This document shows positions 51,296 through 60,518 of a stretch of 64,000 nucleotides of DNA, one piece after another (the first letter of the stretch is position 1; the number at the start of each line of letters is the position of its first letter). The notes under the pieces were generated by a model, which was given only the letters and a program-made list of their open reading frames with translations, was not told where the DNA came from and made no database searches. This stretch comes from Streptococcus pantholopis (GTDB taxonomy: Bacteria > Bacillota > Bacilli > Lactobacillales > Streptococcaceae). A program made the translations under genes and the position numbers. The stretch spans positions 1,364,001-1,428,000 of the forward strand of contig NZ_CP014699.1 in the NCBI RefSeq assembly GCF_001642085.1, given 5' to 3'.

Positions 51296-53527
51296 TCATT
51301 TTACGGTCTCTATCTGCCAGCTGTTCCAGCCCCGAAAACGGATGGCTCCCTGCAGGTCTGTCCGATAAACCTCAACAGCAGCAGCGCTCAGCCGATCCAA
51401 TGTCTCCTGATGGGGATGCCGGTAGCGATTGTGAAAGCCGGCAGAGATTAAAGCATATTTAGGTTTAATAAAGTTTAAAAACTCTGAACTGGTCGACCCC
51501 TTGCTCCCATGATGCCCTGCTTTTAAGACATCAACAGGCAATTCCTTATAGATCTGCATCAACTCCTTTTCACCTGTATTTTCTAAATCACCTGTAAATA
51601 GAAAGGTCTGATTTAGCAAACGCCCATACAGCACCAGAGAGTCGTTGTTGCCGCCGTCTCCTTTTTTATAAGGATAAAGAACATATAAACGGCTCTGCAT
51701 GATTGAAAGACTGTCTCCTGCTTTAACGGTACGCACCTTAGTTCTCGTCGCCTTTAATCTTTGGACAAAATCGGTCTGTGTCAAACTGCCGTAACTGACT
51801 AAGATTTCTCCAATTTTAAAATATTTGGCAAGAACCTGTAAGTCTCCAACATGGTCAGTATCGGCATGCGTTAAGACCAGCTGGTCAATTTTACTGATTC
51901 CGCGGCTGCGCAGATACGGAATCAGAGTTCTTTCAGCATTACTTTTTCCTGTCCTTTCCTGCCAGCTTTCTTTACTGGTAAATACCGGCCGACCACCGAC
52001 ATCAATCAAGACTGTTTTCCCTCTCTGATCTCTCAAAAGAATACTGTCGCCCTGCCCAACATCGACTACTGTCAGCTCATTTCCCAAAGGAAATTTACTG
52101 CTAAAAAGCAAGAGGGCAATCGATAGGCTCAGGACTATAGCTATCTTCTTTTGACGGCAAAAATCATAAAGCAGGCCCAGCAAAATCAGCAGTAAAATAA
52201 GGACTAATAAATGAGGCCGTCCCAAAACAAAGGGGTGACGGAAAAGCTGACTAATCCAGGTGATAAATGTTTCCAGAAAAAGAAAGAGAACATTAACAAA
52301 GGTCAGTTTAACAATAGGTGAAATTAGAAAAATGAAGACCAACATAGGCAAAAGAAGAAACTCGAAAGTCATGGAAAAGAAGGCTGTAAGCAGAACAGAC
52401 AAGGGCTGAAAAACCGAAAAAAAGTAGAGCAAAATGGGTAATATCCCTGCAGCAAGCGCTAAACTTTCCATTATTTTCTTTTTATAGCTGCTGAGATGAG
52501 AAAAATCTATCAAAGTTAATATAAAAGCATAGGCAAAAGACAGTATCCCGGCTCTTGTTAAGAGAAAATGCGGCATTAGCAGAAAAAAAGCAATCAGTGT
52601 CAATGCTAAATTGTCCATCTTTTTAACTCCAAGTCTGGAGAAAGCATTTTGGACTAGGCTGCGGATAACAGAAACAGAAAATCCTGTCAAAACAGCATAC
52701 AGAAATGAAAAAGGAATCTGCAGGTAATCTACATAATCACGCCTTACACCCAGTCGTAAAAAACAAAATCGGAAAAGCCGTATAAAAAAACTGACATGCA
52801 TTCCTGATAAGGCAAACAGGTGGATAAGGCCAAGGTTGGTGTATAAATCGGTCATCTCATCAAATGATTTATCCAAATAACCAAACAGAAGTCCTGTCAT
52901 ATAATGCCGCATTGGGGCAGGAAACTGACTTTGAATAAAGACAATGGCTTTGCGCCGCCATTCTCGAAAACAGGTGACAATAGATTTTTTGAATGGCCGC
53001 CGGACTGTTTGAATTTTATTAAGATTAATCAGCCTGTAAATTCCCCGATTTTTTAGGTAGCTGCGGTAATCGAAGCCATTAAAATTGCGTATGCTTTCCG
53101 CTTCTTCCGTATTGGCTTCTGCCTGCAGGATAACCGTCTCATCAAGATGGCTAAAAAAATCTTTTTCTGTTTTTGACCTGAGCCGGTAAAAAACTTGGTA
53201 TTCTTCTTTAGAAGACTGCCCCTGAAAAGAAAGCAGATCACCATTAATTGCTATACTGTCAGGGATCATTTCGATGTAACTGACAGACTTGGGAGCTGCC
53301 TGATATGCTCTTGACTGCTGCTTCTGCCAGATACAAAAATAAACAGCAAAAAAACCTAATACCACTGCAGCAGTTAAGACTTTTTGCCAAGTGTACTGCT
53401 TAAACAAGCAAATCAAAGCAAGGATCAGCAGAAACAGAGCTAAAGGCTCTGCAGAAAACAGCCAAAAATAAAGTAAAAGCAATAAAAAGGCTAAATGAAT
53501 CGGCTTTACCAAATAGAAATTAATCAA
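51296..53527 (-). CDS. comEC: DNA internalization-related competence protein ComEC
   Basis: Membrane channel for uptake of transforming DNA. The 743-residue protein has N-terminal membrane segments and a DUF4131-like OB region, the Competence domain (GLIHLFALSGMHVSFFIRLFRF), more membrane helices, and a C-terminal metallo-beta-lactamase-like domain (VVDVGQGDSILLRD, LTHADTDHVGDL, LKAGHHGSKGS). It overlaps the end of comEA by eight bases, so the two are co-translated. Expression should follow the comEA ComX box. Confidence 0.96.
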   Translation of the reverse strand: MINFYLVKPIHLAFLLLLLYFWLFSAEPLALFLLILALICLFKQYTWQKVLTAAVVLGFFAVYFCIWQKQQSRAYQAAPKSVSYIEMIPDSIAINGDLLSFQGQSSKEEYQVFYRLRSKTEKDFFSHLDETVILQAEANTEEAESIRNFNGFDYRSYLKNRGIYRLINLNKIQTVRRPFKKSIVTCFREWRRKAIVFIQSQFPAPMRHYMTGLLFGYLDKSFDEMTDLYTNLGLIHLFALSGMHVSFFIRLFRFCFLRLGVRRDYVDYLQIPFSFLYAVLTGFSVSVIRSLVQNAFSRLGVKKMDNLALTLIAFFLLMPHFLLTRAGILSFAYAFILTLIDFSHLSSYKKKIMESLALAAGILPILLYFFSVFQPLSVLLTAFFSMTFEFLLLPMLVFIFLISPIVKLTFVNVLFLFLETFITWISQLFRHPFVLGRPHLLVLILLLILLGLLYDFCRQKKIAIVLSLSIALLLFSSKFPLGNELTVVDVGQGDSILLRDQRGKTVLIDVGGRPVFTSKESWQERTGKSNAERTLIPYLRSRGISKIDQLVLTHADTDHVGDLQVLAKYFKIGEILVSYGSLTQTDFVQRLKATRTKVRTVKAGDSLSIMQSRLYVLYPYKKGDGGNNDSLVLYGRLLNQTFLFTGDLENTGEKELMQIYKELPVDVLKAGHHGSKGSTSSEFLNFIKPKYALISAGFHNRYRHPHQETLDRLSAAAVEVYRTDLQGAIRFRGWNSWQIETVK

Positions 53528-54197
53528 CAGTAACCTCTTCTTTGAGTTTTGCTAACGTTTTCTCGCCAATACCGGAAATTTCAGCTAATTCCTCCACAGA
53601 GCTGAAACCGCCTTTACTATCGCGATAATCGATAATATCCTGAGCACGCTTTTCCCCAATACCTGAGATTGTCTGAAGTTCGGCAAGCGTTGCCGTATTT
53701 AAATTAATTTTCTCATTGCTGGCATCTCCTGCACTGCTGTCTCCCAAATCGGCTGATGGCTGCACCGGAGCAATTACACTGATATTTTCCCCTTTCACAG
53801 CAACATAAATCACTGCTTCATCTTCTATTTTTTGTGCCAGATTGATTGAATTCCTATCGGCTTCTGCAGTCAGACCGCCGGCAAGCTTGACTGCATCACT
53901 TACTCGGCTGCCAGCCGGCAAAGTATAAACGCCTTCTTTCTGAACAGCTCCTTTTATATCAACGGTAATTTCAGCTTTGCTGCTCTGTTTTTTTGAATCC
54001 TTATCAAGCAGAGAAGACTGGGCTTGTTCGCTGCTGCTGAAACTGGTTTGGTAGGCTGGGAATTCACTGCTGCCTGCCTGAGGCTGACGGGAAAAGCCAT
54101 AAAAAATCAGTCCCAGCAGAACTGTACATGAACAGAACAGAACTGACAGCCAAATCGCCTTATTTCCTTTAAACTTATCTAATATTTCTTCTATCAT
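53520..54197 (-). CDS. comEA: Competence protein ComEA (DNA receptor)
   Basis: Membrane-bound receptor for extracellular double-stranded DNA. From ATG 54197 it is 225 residues, with a membrane anchor at about residues 14–34, a Gln/Ser-rich linker, an SLBB domain (VDIKGAVQKEGVYTLPAGSRVSDAVKLAGGL) and two helix-hairpin-helix motifs near the C terminus (LQTISGIGEKRAQDIIDYR and ISGIGEKTLAKLKEE). The frame extends twelve codons upstream across the ComX box, which is not coding. AGGAGG-like site precedes ATG. Confidence 0.95.
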   Translation of the reverse strand: MIEEILDKFKGNKAIWLSVLFCSCTVLLGLIFYGFSRQPQAGSSEFPAYQTSFSSSEQAQSSLLDKDSKKQSSKAEITVDIKGAVQKEGVYTLPAGSRVSDAVKLAGGLTAEADRNSINLAQKIEDEAVIYVAVKGENISVIAPVQPSADLGDSSAGDASNEKINLNTATLAELQTISGIGEKRAQDIIDYRDSKGGFSSVEELAEISGIGEKTLAKLKEEVTVD

Positions 54198-54217
54198 GCA
54201 AACCTCCTTTATATTAC

Positions 54218-54225
54218 TATTCGAA
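54218..54225 (-). promoter_or_regulatory. ComX (SigX) box of comEA-comEC
   Basis: Minus strand TTCGAATA with a T-run directly upstream, same as at coiA. The box ends 20 bp before the start codon. ComX-dependent transcription of both genes is inferred. Confidence 0.8.
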
Positions 54226-54260
54226 AAAAACAAAAAGAAAATGATAAGTTTTAGCCATTA

Positions 54261-54303
54261 TAAAAGGCCTCAAACACGGTGTTTTACCTGTTCGAAGCCT
54301 TAA
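54261..54303 (-). terminator. Terminator of the acyltransferase gene
   Basis: AAGGCCTC and GAAGCCTT pair at the base of a long hairpin whose upper part has AACACGGTGTT. T-run is weak (TTATAAT). It separates the acyltransferase gene from the comEA promoter. Confidence 0.55.
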
Positions 54304-54342
54304 AATAATCTTTATGAATAATGTTCAGCTGCCAGTATTCTT

Positions 54343-55083
54343 CTATTTGCGATGCTTTTCAGGGTTCCAGACAAAGCTTGCAAGATAACTGAACAGCAAG
54401 GTCAGCAGAACCAGAATAAGAGCGATAAGTCCTAAAGGAATACGGAAAATATAGGTCAGCGGGTTCAGCTTTTTTGTCCGGCCGCAGTCAGCGTTCTCAG
54501 CATCTAGGCTGGAAAAGCTGGTTTGAATACGCTCGGCAACCTCCTCAATACCAGTATCATTCATCCGTTTAATATCACTAATATCAATAGCCTGACCAAA
54601 ATTAATATCAATCGGTTCCCCCTTAAGCAGGCCTTTAAAGGAGCGCGGACCGCCATAGACAGCTGGCTGAATTTTGACTTTAGCCATTTTAGCAATTACT
54701 GCTACTCCTCCCTTGACATCGGTGGAATGACGGCTCCCGCTAGGAAACATAATTAAAGAACGGTCACTGTTTTTCAAAACTTTAACCGGATATTTAATGG
54801 CTTCCTGTCCCGGATTCTCACGGTCTATTGGAAAAGCTCCGCACATACGAATCCACCAGCCAAAAATCCGATTGGTAAAAAGCTCTTTCTTAGCCATAAA
54901 GATAAACTGTTTAGGCTTTGTTGCAAAAGCCAGATAAACAGGATCCCACCATGTGCGGTGAGGAGCAACTAGAATATAGTTTTCTTTTTGATCTAATATC
55001 CGATCACGATGGTGATAACGGGCATTGCCATTAACCAACCAAAGCAAAAAAGCAACCAAACCACGTAAATAAGCGTAAAACAC
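54343..55083 (-). CDS. plsC: 1-acyl-sn-glycerol-3-phosphate acyltransferase
   Basis: Membrane-associated acyltransferase that forms phosphatidic acid. The 246-residue protein has APHRTWWDPVYLA (HX4D motif I), GAFPIDREN (motif II), LIMFPSGSRHS (motif III, usual EGTR replaced by SGSR) and QPAVYGGP (motif IV). A C-terminal membrane helix lies at about residues 215–235. Gene order plsC–comEA is shared with other streptococci. Two repeat elements lie upstream; the first ends 16 nt from the ATG. Confidence 0.9.
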   Translation of the reverse strand: MFYAYLRGLVAFLLWLVNGNARYHHRDRILDQKENYILVAPHRTWWDPVYLAFATKPKQFIFMAKKELFTNRIFGWWIRMCGAFPIDRENPGQEAIKYPVKVLKNSDRSLIMFPSGSRHSTDVKGGVAVIAKMAKVKIQPAVYGGPRSFKGLLKGEPIDINFGQAIDISDIKRMNDTGIEEVAERIQTSFSSLDAENADCGRTKKLNPLTYIFRIPLGLIALILVLLTLLFSYLASFVWNPEKHRK

Positions 55084-55099
55084 AACTCTCTCCTTTTAA

Positions 55100-55211
55100 C
55101 AAGATACAAAGCCCGTTAAAAACGCAAAAGGAAAATAGGGGATGGCAAGTGATGCTTGTGCATCACGATGACAGCCATCTTTTTCCCGCAGCGTTTAGGG
55201 CGTGTTCAATT
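55100..55211 (-). repeat. Modular intergenic repeat upstream of plsC (112 bp)
   Basis: Complete copy with GCCC/GGGC and AAACGC/GCGTTT stems and GGAAAA/TTTTCC. Core GATGGC/GCCATC enclosing GTGATGC/GCATCAC, the same core as at 2600. CAAGATAC end is 16 nt from the start codon. Confidence 0.88.
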
Positions 55212-55214
55212 TAA

Positions 55215-55427
55215 CAAGATACAAAGCCCGTTAAAAGAGCAAAGTAAAAATGGCGGTAAGTCCGAAATCTTCGATTTCGCAGACGCACCTCTGTCAGGAC
55301 GGCTAGAAGGGGCAGTCGGCCGCTAAGACGACCGGAAAGGTGCGGTTAAAACTTAAGCTTTCAAAATCGGCTCAAGGCTCTTCGGCAGGACGCTAGTCGT
55401 CTAGTAGCACTTTATCTGCCTGCCTTA
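55215..55427 (-). repeat. Modular intergenic repeat, second copy upstream of plsC
   Basis: Begins CAAGATACAAAGCCCGTT and contains part of the 104-bp module. The distal end is not preserved, so its right border is approximate. Between here and the TrmN promoter (55428–55791) I see only an unconvincing 59-codon frame (ATG 55576). Confidence 0.65.
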
Positions 55428-55791
55428 AATCTTATAAATATTCCTTTTTATTGTACCATTTATTGGCTTGTTTAAGAAGACAGAAAAATAATTTTCCTGC
55501 CTATTTTAAAATATTTCTGTTGCCCAGCACAGACTAAGCTGCAAAAAATCAGCCCGCCAAAAAGGGAGTCGCAGGATGATTATCCAGAATCTTGCTTTAA
55601 AATATGGCCTTTGTGAGCTTAACTTTTATAAGCAAATGACCGGCTTTTCCGACAGATGTAACGATTGTCTCTTCAGAAGCAGGAGAGAAATCGATAGCTT
55701 TGCTGTCACGATTCTTCTCCGCCTTCGTTTTTTAAGAGTGAGGAGGCAGCTGTAAAGGCACCGTTTCAGCAGTCAAAAGGGACAAGTCCAG

Positions 55792-55820
55792 TTTTCAGCA
55801 AAAAGAAATTTTGTTATAAT
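55792..55820 (+). promoter_or_regulatory. Promoter placing trmN/GIY-YIG gene start near +1
   Basis: TTTTCA (55792–55797), 17 bp, TATAAT (55815–55820). Only seven bases separate TATAAT from ATG 55828 and no ribosome binding site is present, so a leaderless transcript is predicted. Confidence 0.5.
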
Positions 55821-55827
55821 AAAAGCC

Positions 55828-56841
55828 ATGACTAAGCCGATTTTAAAAAATAAAGAGCGGATTGATCAGCTTTTTTCTACTGATGTTAAAATTATTCAAA
55901 ACAAAGATGTTTTCAGTTATTCCGTTGATTCTGTTTTACTCTCTCGTTTTCCCAAAATCCCCAGCAAAGGATTAGTTGTTGATTTGTGCTCAGGTAATGG
56001 GGCCGTTGGGCTTTTTGCTGCAACCCAAACCAAGGCCAAAATTGTCGAAATCGAACTGCAGGAACGTCTGGCAGATATGGGACGGCGTTCTATTGAACTC
56101 AACCAGCTGGAAAATCAGGTTACTATGGTCGAAGACAATCTCAGCAACCTATTAGACCACGTCCCGCGTTCAGGGGTTGACTTAATTCTCTGCAATCCGC
56201 CCTACTTTAAAGCAAGCGTACATTCCAAAAAAAATTTGTCTCCTCATTATTTATTAGCCAGACATGAAGTGGCTACCAACTTGGAAGACATTTGTGCGGT
56301 CAGTCAGCAGGCCTTAAAATCAAATGGTCGGCTGGCTTTAGTGCACCGCCCGGAGCGTTTCATGGAAATTATCGACACCCTCAAAAAATATAAATTGGCT
56401 CCTAAACGTCTTCAGTTTGTCTATCCTAAGCAAAATAAAGAGGCCAATATGCTCCTTGTCGAAGCTATTAAAGATGGCTCACTGGAAGGGCTGAAAATTC
56501 TGCCGCCTCTGATTGTTCATAAAGACAATGGTGAGTATACCGATCAAGTGGCTGCCATGTATTTTGGCACAGATGCCCAGCCCCAGGCTTATATGTATGT
56601 CTTAGAATGTGCGGACGGAAGTCTCTATACAGGCTATACTACTAATCTTAAAAAGCGGCTGAAAACCCACAATGCCGGTAAGGGAGCCAAATATACAAAA
56701 AGCCGGCTGCCGGTTAAACTCCTTTATTGGGAAGCTTTTAATCATAAAAATGCTGCCATGAAAGCTGAAAAACGGTTTAAGCAAAAAAAGAGGGCTGAAA
56801 AGTTGGCTTATATCAAATCGCAGACTGACGAGAGCCAGTAA
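55828..56841 (+). CDS. tRNA1(Val) adenine-N6 methyltransferase fused to GIY-YIG domain
   Basis: A 337-residue fusion. Residues 1–245 form a class I methyltransferase of the YfiC/TrmN6 family, with [15 protein letters not shown] (SAM binding) and LILCNPPYF (NPPY catalytic motif, Asn123). Residues 254–330 form a YazA-type GIY-YIG domain ([28 protein letters not shown] onward, with Tyr, Arg and Glu positions of GIY-YIG nucleases). In Bacillus these are the neighbouring genes yabB and yazA, so the fusion is a natural one. The DNA or RNA target of the nuclease domain is unknown. Confidence 0.92.
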   Translation: MTKPILKNKERIDQLFSTDVKIIQNKDVFSYSVDSVLLSRFPKIPSKGLVVDLCSGNGAVGLFAATQTKAKIVEIELQERLADMGRRSIELNQLENQVTMVEDNLSNLLDHVPRSGVDLILCNPPYFKASVHSKKNLSPHYLLARHEVATNLEDICAVSQQALKSNGRLALVHRPERFMEIIDTLKKYKLAPKRLQFVYPKQNKEANMLLVEAIKDGSLEGLKILPPLIVHKDNGEYTDQVAAMYFGTDAQPQAYMYVLECADGSLYTGYTTNLKKRLKTHNAGKGAKYTKSRLPVKLLYWEAFNHKNAAMKAEKRFKQKKRAEKLAYIKSQTDESQ

Positions 56842-56963
56842 AGAATATCAGTATATATAAAACACTGACCCGCAGAACTACCGCTCCCTTTGAAAAGAAT
56901 AAGAATTCACAAATATCCTTCATAAGCTTATACTGCACCTAAGCACTTCACTGTTTGATAGCT

Positions 56964-57000
56964 AAAAAACTCCTTGGACATTTCAATCTGTCCAAGGAGT
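56964..57000 (-). terminator. Terminator of the DEAD-box helicase gene
   Basis: ACTCCTTGGACA and TGTCCAAGGAGT form a perfect 12-bp stem with an eight-base loop and TTTTTT on the minus strand, about 50 bases after the stop codon. Confidence 0.9.
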
Positions 57001-57050
57001 TAAAATTTATCTGTCAAAAAGCCTTGTTTTGGCGGCAAAACACATACAGA

Positions 57051-58598
57051 CTATCTTTCCCCTTTATTACGGATAACAAAACCGCTCTTTTTTTCGCTGG
57101 AAGTGCGATGAGGGCGCTTGTTATCTTTATTTTGGAAATCATTTTTACTTCTGCGGGGCCCCCTCTTGAAGTCGTAGCGGCTGTCTCGGCGACGGCGGTC
57201 ATAACGGCTGCGGTTTCTGTCGCGATTCCGGCCTCTGTCATTGGAAACCTTGCTGGATGGCTTAAAGGGAAGGGGTTTTTCTCTGGCAATTTCAACCTTA
57301 GGCAGAGCTTCCGGATCTTGGACAGTAATACTCAGGATATAGAGAGCCAGCTCTTCAGGCGTAAATTCAGCCGCTAACTTAAGAGCATCCCCCTTAAATT
57401 TTTCAAAACGGCCGCGGACTGCTTCATCTGCAAAATCACGCTCAATCCTTTGCAGAGCAACTTTTTTCTTAGCCTGAAAAGCTTCCACAGCAGTCGGCGG
57501 TTTAAGGCCTTTCATGCGTTTTTTCGTCAACTGTTCAATGATTGAAAGATAGCCCATTTCATTTGGCGCAACAAACGTAATAGACTGGCCAAATTTGCCG
57601 GCACGGCCGGTCCGGCCGATACGGTGGACATAACTTTCCGGATCCTGCGGAATGTCATAGTTATAGACATGGGTAACCCCTGAAATATCTAATCCACGCG
57701 CAGCCACATCAGTCGCAACTAAAATATCAAGGCCGTCATTTTTAAAATCACGCAGAACACGCAGTCTCTTGCCTTGATCAAGATCGCCATGAATTCCTTC
57801 TGCCCGAAAACCTCGCAGTTTAAGACCTCGGGTCAGCTCGTCAACACGGCGTTTAGTCCGGCCAAAAACAATGGACAGTTCCGGCTGGTCAACATCCATG
57901 AGTTGGGTCATGATGTCAAACTTTTCACTTTCTTTTACCCGAACATAATATTGGTCAACCAAATCAGTAGTCAGTTCTTTGGCAGCCACTTTAACATGCT
58001 CGGGATCTTTCATAAATTTAAGGCCGATGGCTTTAATAGCTTCAGGCATTGTTGCTGAAAAAAGCAGGGTCTGCCGCTCTTTAGGAACATAGCTGATGAT
58101 AGCTTCAATATCTTCCAAAAAGCCCATATTCAGCATCTCATCTGCTTCATCCAAAATCAAAGTTTCAACATGAGACAGTTTCAGAGCCCTGCGTTTTATT
58201 AAATCAAGAAGGCGTCCGGGAGTGCCGACAACAACATGAGCTCCCGACTTGAGTGCCTTAATCTGTTTTTCAATGCTTGAGCCGCCATAAACAGAGCGAA
58301 CCTTAACCCCTTTTTCACGGCCAAAACGAAAAAGTTCCTCCTGACTCTGCACAGCCAGTTCACGTGTCGGAGCAACCACAAGGACTTGAATCACATTTCT
58401 GTCTGTATCGATTTTATCGAGAGCCGGAAGACCAAAAGCCGCCGTTTTCCCTGTTCCTGTCTGCGCCTGCCCTATCACATCCCTGCCGTCTAAAGCTAGA
58501 GGAATGGTTAGCTCTTGAATAGGCGAAGGTTGGGTGAATCCAGCCTTTTCTACTGCCGACAGCAGATTTTTTGATAATTTTAGTTCTGTAAATTTCAA
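57051..58598 (-). CDS. cshA: DEAD-box RNA helicase (CshA-like)
   Basis: ATP-dependent RNA helicase for mRNA decay, ribosome assembly and cold growth. The 515-residue protein shows the Q motif (FTQPSPIQ), Walker A AQTGTGKT (residues 45–52), DEADEM (motif II), SAT (motif III), and HRIGRTGRAG (motif VI). The C-terminal 90 residues are Arg/Asp/Asn-rich (RGRNRDRNRSRYDRRRRD) and probably disordered and RNA binding. CshA is the closest match by architecture; cshB-type forms are shorter. Confidence 0.92.
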   Translation of the reverse strand: MKFTELKLSKNLLSAVEKAGFTQPSPIQELTIPLALDGRDVIGQAQTGTGKTAAFGLPALDKIDTDRNVIQVLVVAPTRELAVQSQEELFRFGREKGVKVRSVYGGSSIEKQIKALKSGAHVVVGTPGRLLDLIKRRALKLSHVETLILDEADEMLNMGFLEDIEAIISYVPKERQTLLFSATMPEAIKAIGLKFMKDPEHVKVAAKELTTDLVDQYYVRVKESEKFDIMTQLMDVDQPELSIVFGRTKRRVDELTRGLKLRGFRAEGIHGDLDQGKRLRVLRDFKNDGLDILVATDVAARGLDISGVTHVYNYDIPQDPESYVHRIGRTGRAGKFGQSITFVAPNEMGYLSIIEQLTKKRMKGLKPPTAVEAFQAKKKVALQRIERDFADEAVRGRFEKFKGDALKLAAEFTPEELALYILSITVQDPEALPKVEIAREKPLPFKPSSKVSNDRGRNRDRNRSRYDRRRRDSRYDFKRGPRRSKNDFQNKDNKRPHRTSSEKKSGFVIRNKGER

Positions 58599-58794
58599 TT
58601 TCTTCTCTTTTCTAAAAGGCAGTGCGAAGCCGCCTTATAAAACTTAAATTTGTTGTTTGACAACTTAATTAGTGTAACACAATCCAGAAAAAAAAGATAG
58701 AGAATCAGCTTAATTTCATAAATAACACGCTTTCATGGGAACTCAGCTTTAAGCTTAAACCAGCCAAGATAAAAGACGGTCTTCCTTCAAATGC

Positions 58795-60342
58795 TTAGGA
58801 CATCTTTTCCTCTAAAACAACATCAGGATACTTATCTGCAAACCAGCCAAGCGCAAAATCATTTTCAAAAAGAAAAACAGGCTGCTCAAAACGGTCTTTA
58901 GCCAAAATATTACGGCTGGACGACATTCTTTCGTCCAAATCCTCCGGTTTAAGCCAGCGGACAGTTTTCTTGCCCATCGGTGTCATAACCACTTCTGCCT
59001 TATATTCGTTTTCCATTCGATGTTTGAAGACTTCAAACTGCAGCTGACCGACCGCACCAAGCATATATTCGCCTGTCTGATAATTGGTATAAAGCTGAAT
59101 GGCGCCTTCCTGCACCAGCTGTTCAATCCCCTTGTGAAATGACTTTTGCTTCATGACATTTTTAGCAGTCACCTTCATAAAAAGCTCAGGCGTAAAGGTC
59201 GGCAATGGTTCAAAGGCAAAGGTCTGCTTGCCAGCAGTTAAAGTATCTCCTACCTGATAAGTTCCTGTATCATAAACACCAATAATATCTCCGGCCACGG
59301 CTCTGCCGACACTTTCTCTGGATTCAGCCATAAACTGGGTCACATTGGCCAGTTTAAGAGTTTTACCGGTCCGGGTCAGTTTGACGGCCATCCCAGGCTC
59401 AAATTCACCGGATACAATACGGACAAAGGCAATGCGGTCACGGTGGCGCGGATCCATGTTAGCCTGAATTTTAAAAACAAAGCCAGAAAAGGTTTCATCA
59501 TAAGGAGAAACAGCCCGCTCTTCTGTTGTTTTATGACTGTGCGGCTCCGGAGCATAGTCCAGAAAAGTATCTAAAAAGGTTTGGACCCCAAAATTAGTCA
59601 GTGCTGAACCAAAAAAGACTGGCGTCAAATCTCCGGTTAAAACAGCCTCTTCTGAAAAAGCATTGCCGGCTTCCTCTAACAGTTCAACATCCTCCAAAAC
59701 CTGTTCATAGAAAGGATTATCTGCAAAGAGTTCCTTCCCTTCAGCAAGTTCCGCAAAGCGCCGGTCTCCTTTGTAAAGTTCCAAACGCTGATGATGCAGG
59801 TCATACAGACCAGCAAAAGATTTTCCCATACCAATCGGCCAATTCATCGGGTAACTGGCGATGCCTAAAACTTCCTCCAGTTCTTCCAGCAAATCCAGCG
59901 GTTCACGACCGTCACGGTCCAGTTTGTTAATAAAAGTAAAGACAGGGATATTGCGGTGTTTGACAACTTCAAAAAGCTTCTTGGTCTGTGCTTCAATCCC
60001 CTTAGCTGAATCCACAACCATGACGGCCGCATCTACTGCCATCAGCGTACGGTAAGTGTCTTCCGAAAAGTCTTCATGCCCTGGTGTATCAAGAATATTG
60101 ACACGTTTTCCGGCGTAATCAAACTGCATAACAGAAGACGTTACAGAAATGCCGCGCTGCTTCTCAATATCCATCCAGTCGGACTTGGCAAATGTCCCTG
60201 TCTTCTTTCCTTTAACCGTCCCAGCTTCACGAATCTCACCGCCGAAATACAGAAGCTGCTCAGTAATCGTCGTCTTTCCGGCATCCGGGTGACTGATGAT
60301 AGCAAAAGTTCGGCGTTTTTTAATAGCATCTTGAACTGTCAT
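58795..60342 (-). CDS. prfC: Peptide chain release factor 3
   Basis: GTPase that removes RF1/RF2 from the ribosome after termination. The 515-residue protein has the G1 loop SHPDAGKTT (residues 17–25), the G2 region [10 protein letters not shown]3 DTPGHEDF and G4 FINKLDRDG, then the RF3-specific C-terminal domain. A promoter TTGCAC/TATAAT lies about 125–155 bp upstream. Confidence 0.96.
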   Translation of the reverse strand: MTVQDAIKKRRTFAIISHPDAGKTTITEQLLYFGGEIREAGTVKGKKTGTFAKSDWMDIEKQRGISVTSSVMQFDYAGKRVNILDTPGHEDFSEDTYRTLMAVDAAVMVVDSAKGIEAQTKKLFEVVKHRNIPVFTFINKLDRDGREPLDLLEELEEVLGIASYPMNWPIGMGKSFAGLYDLHHQRLELYKGDRRFAELAEGKELFADNPFYEQVLEDVELLEEAGNAFSEEAVLTGDLTPVFFGSALTNFGVQTFLDTFLDYAPEPHSHKTTEERAVSPYDETFSGFVFKIQANMDPRHRDRIAFVRIVSGEFEPGMAVKLTRTGKTLKLANVTQFMAESRESVGRAVAGDIIGVYDTGTYQVGDTLTAGKQTFAFEPLPTFTPELFMKVTAKNVMKQKSFHKGIEQLVQEGAIQLYTNYQTGEYMLGAVGQLQFEVFKHRMENEYKAEVVMTPMGKKTVRWLKPEDLDERMSSSRNILAKDRFEQPVFLFENDFALGWFADKYPDVVLEEKMS

Positions 60343-60467
60343 TTATTCTCTTTACCTATTTCCTTGTATTTTTTGAGCAGGAGTCAGGGCAAAAGGGCCC
60401 AAACTCTCATTTCAGTGCCAAGCACAGTCAATTTTTTTGATAGCTTATAGTGCTCAGAGCTTCTTTA

Positions 60468-60496
60468 TTATAGCGAAATCTAGCCGTGAGTGCAAT
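60468..60496 (-). promoter_or_regulatory. prfC promoter
   Basis: Minus strand TTGCAC is read as TTGCAC at 60496–60491, with a 17-bp spacer and TATAAT at 60473–60468. It leaves a leader of about 120 nt. Confidence 0.6.
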
Positions 60497-60518
60497 GCAG
60501 GGAGCTGGCTGGAACTGA

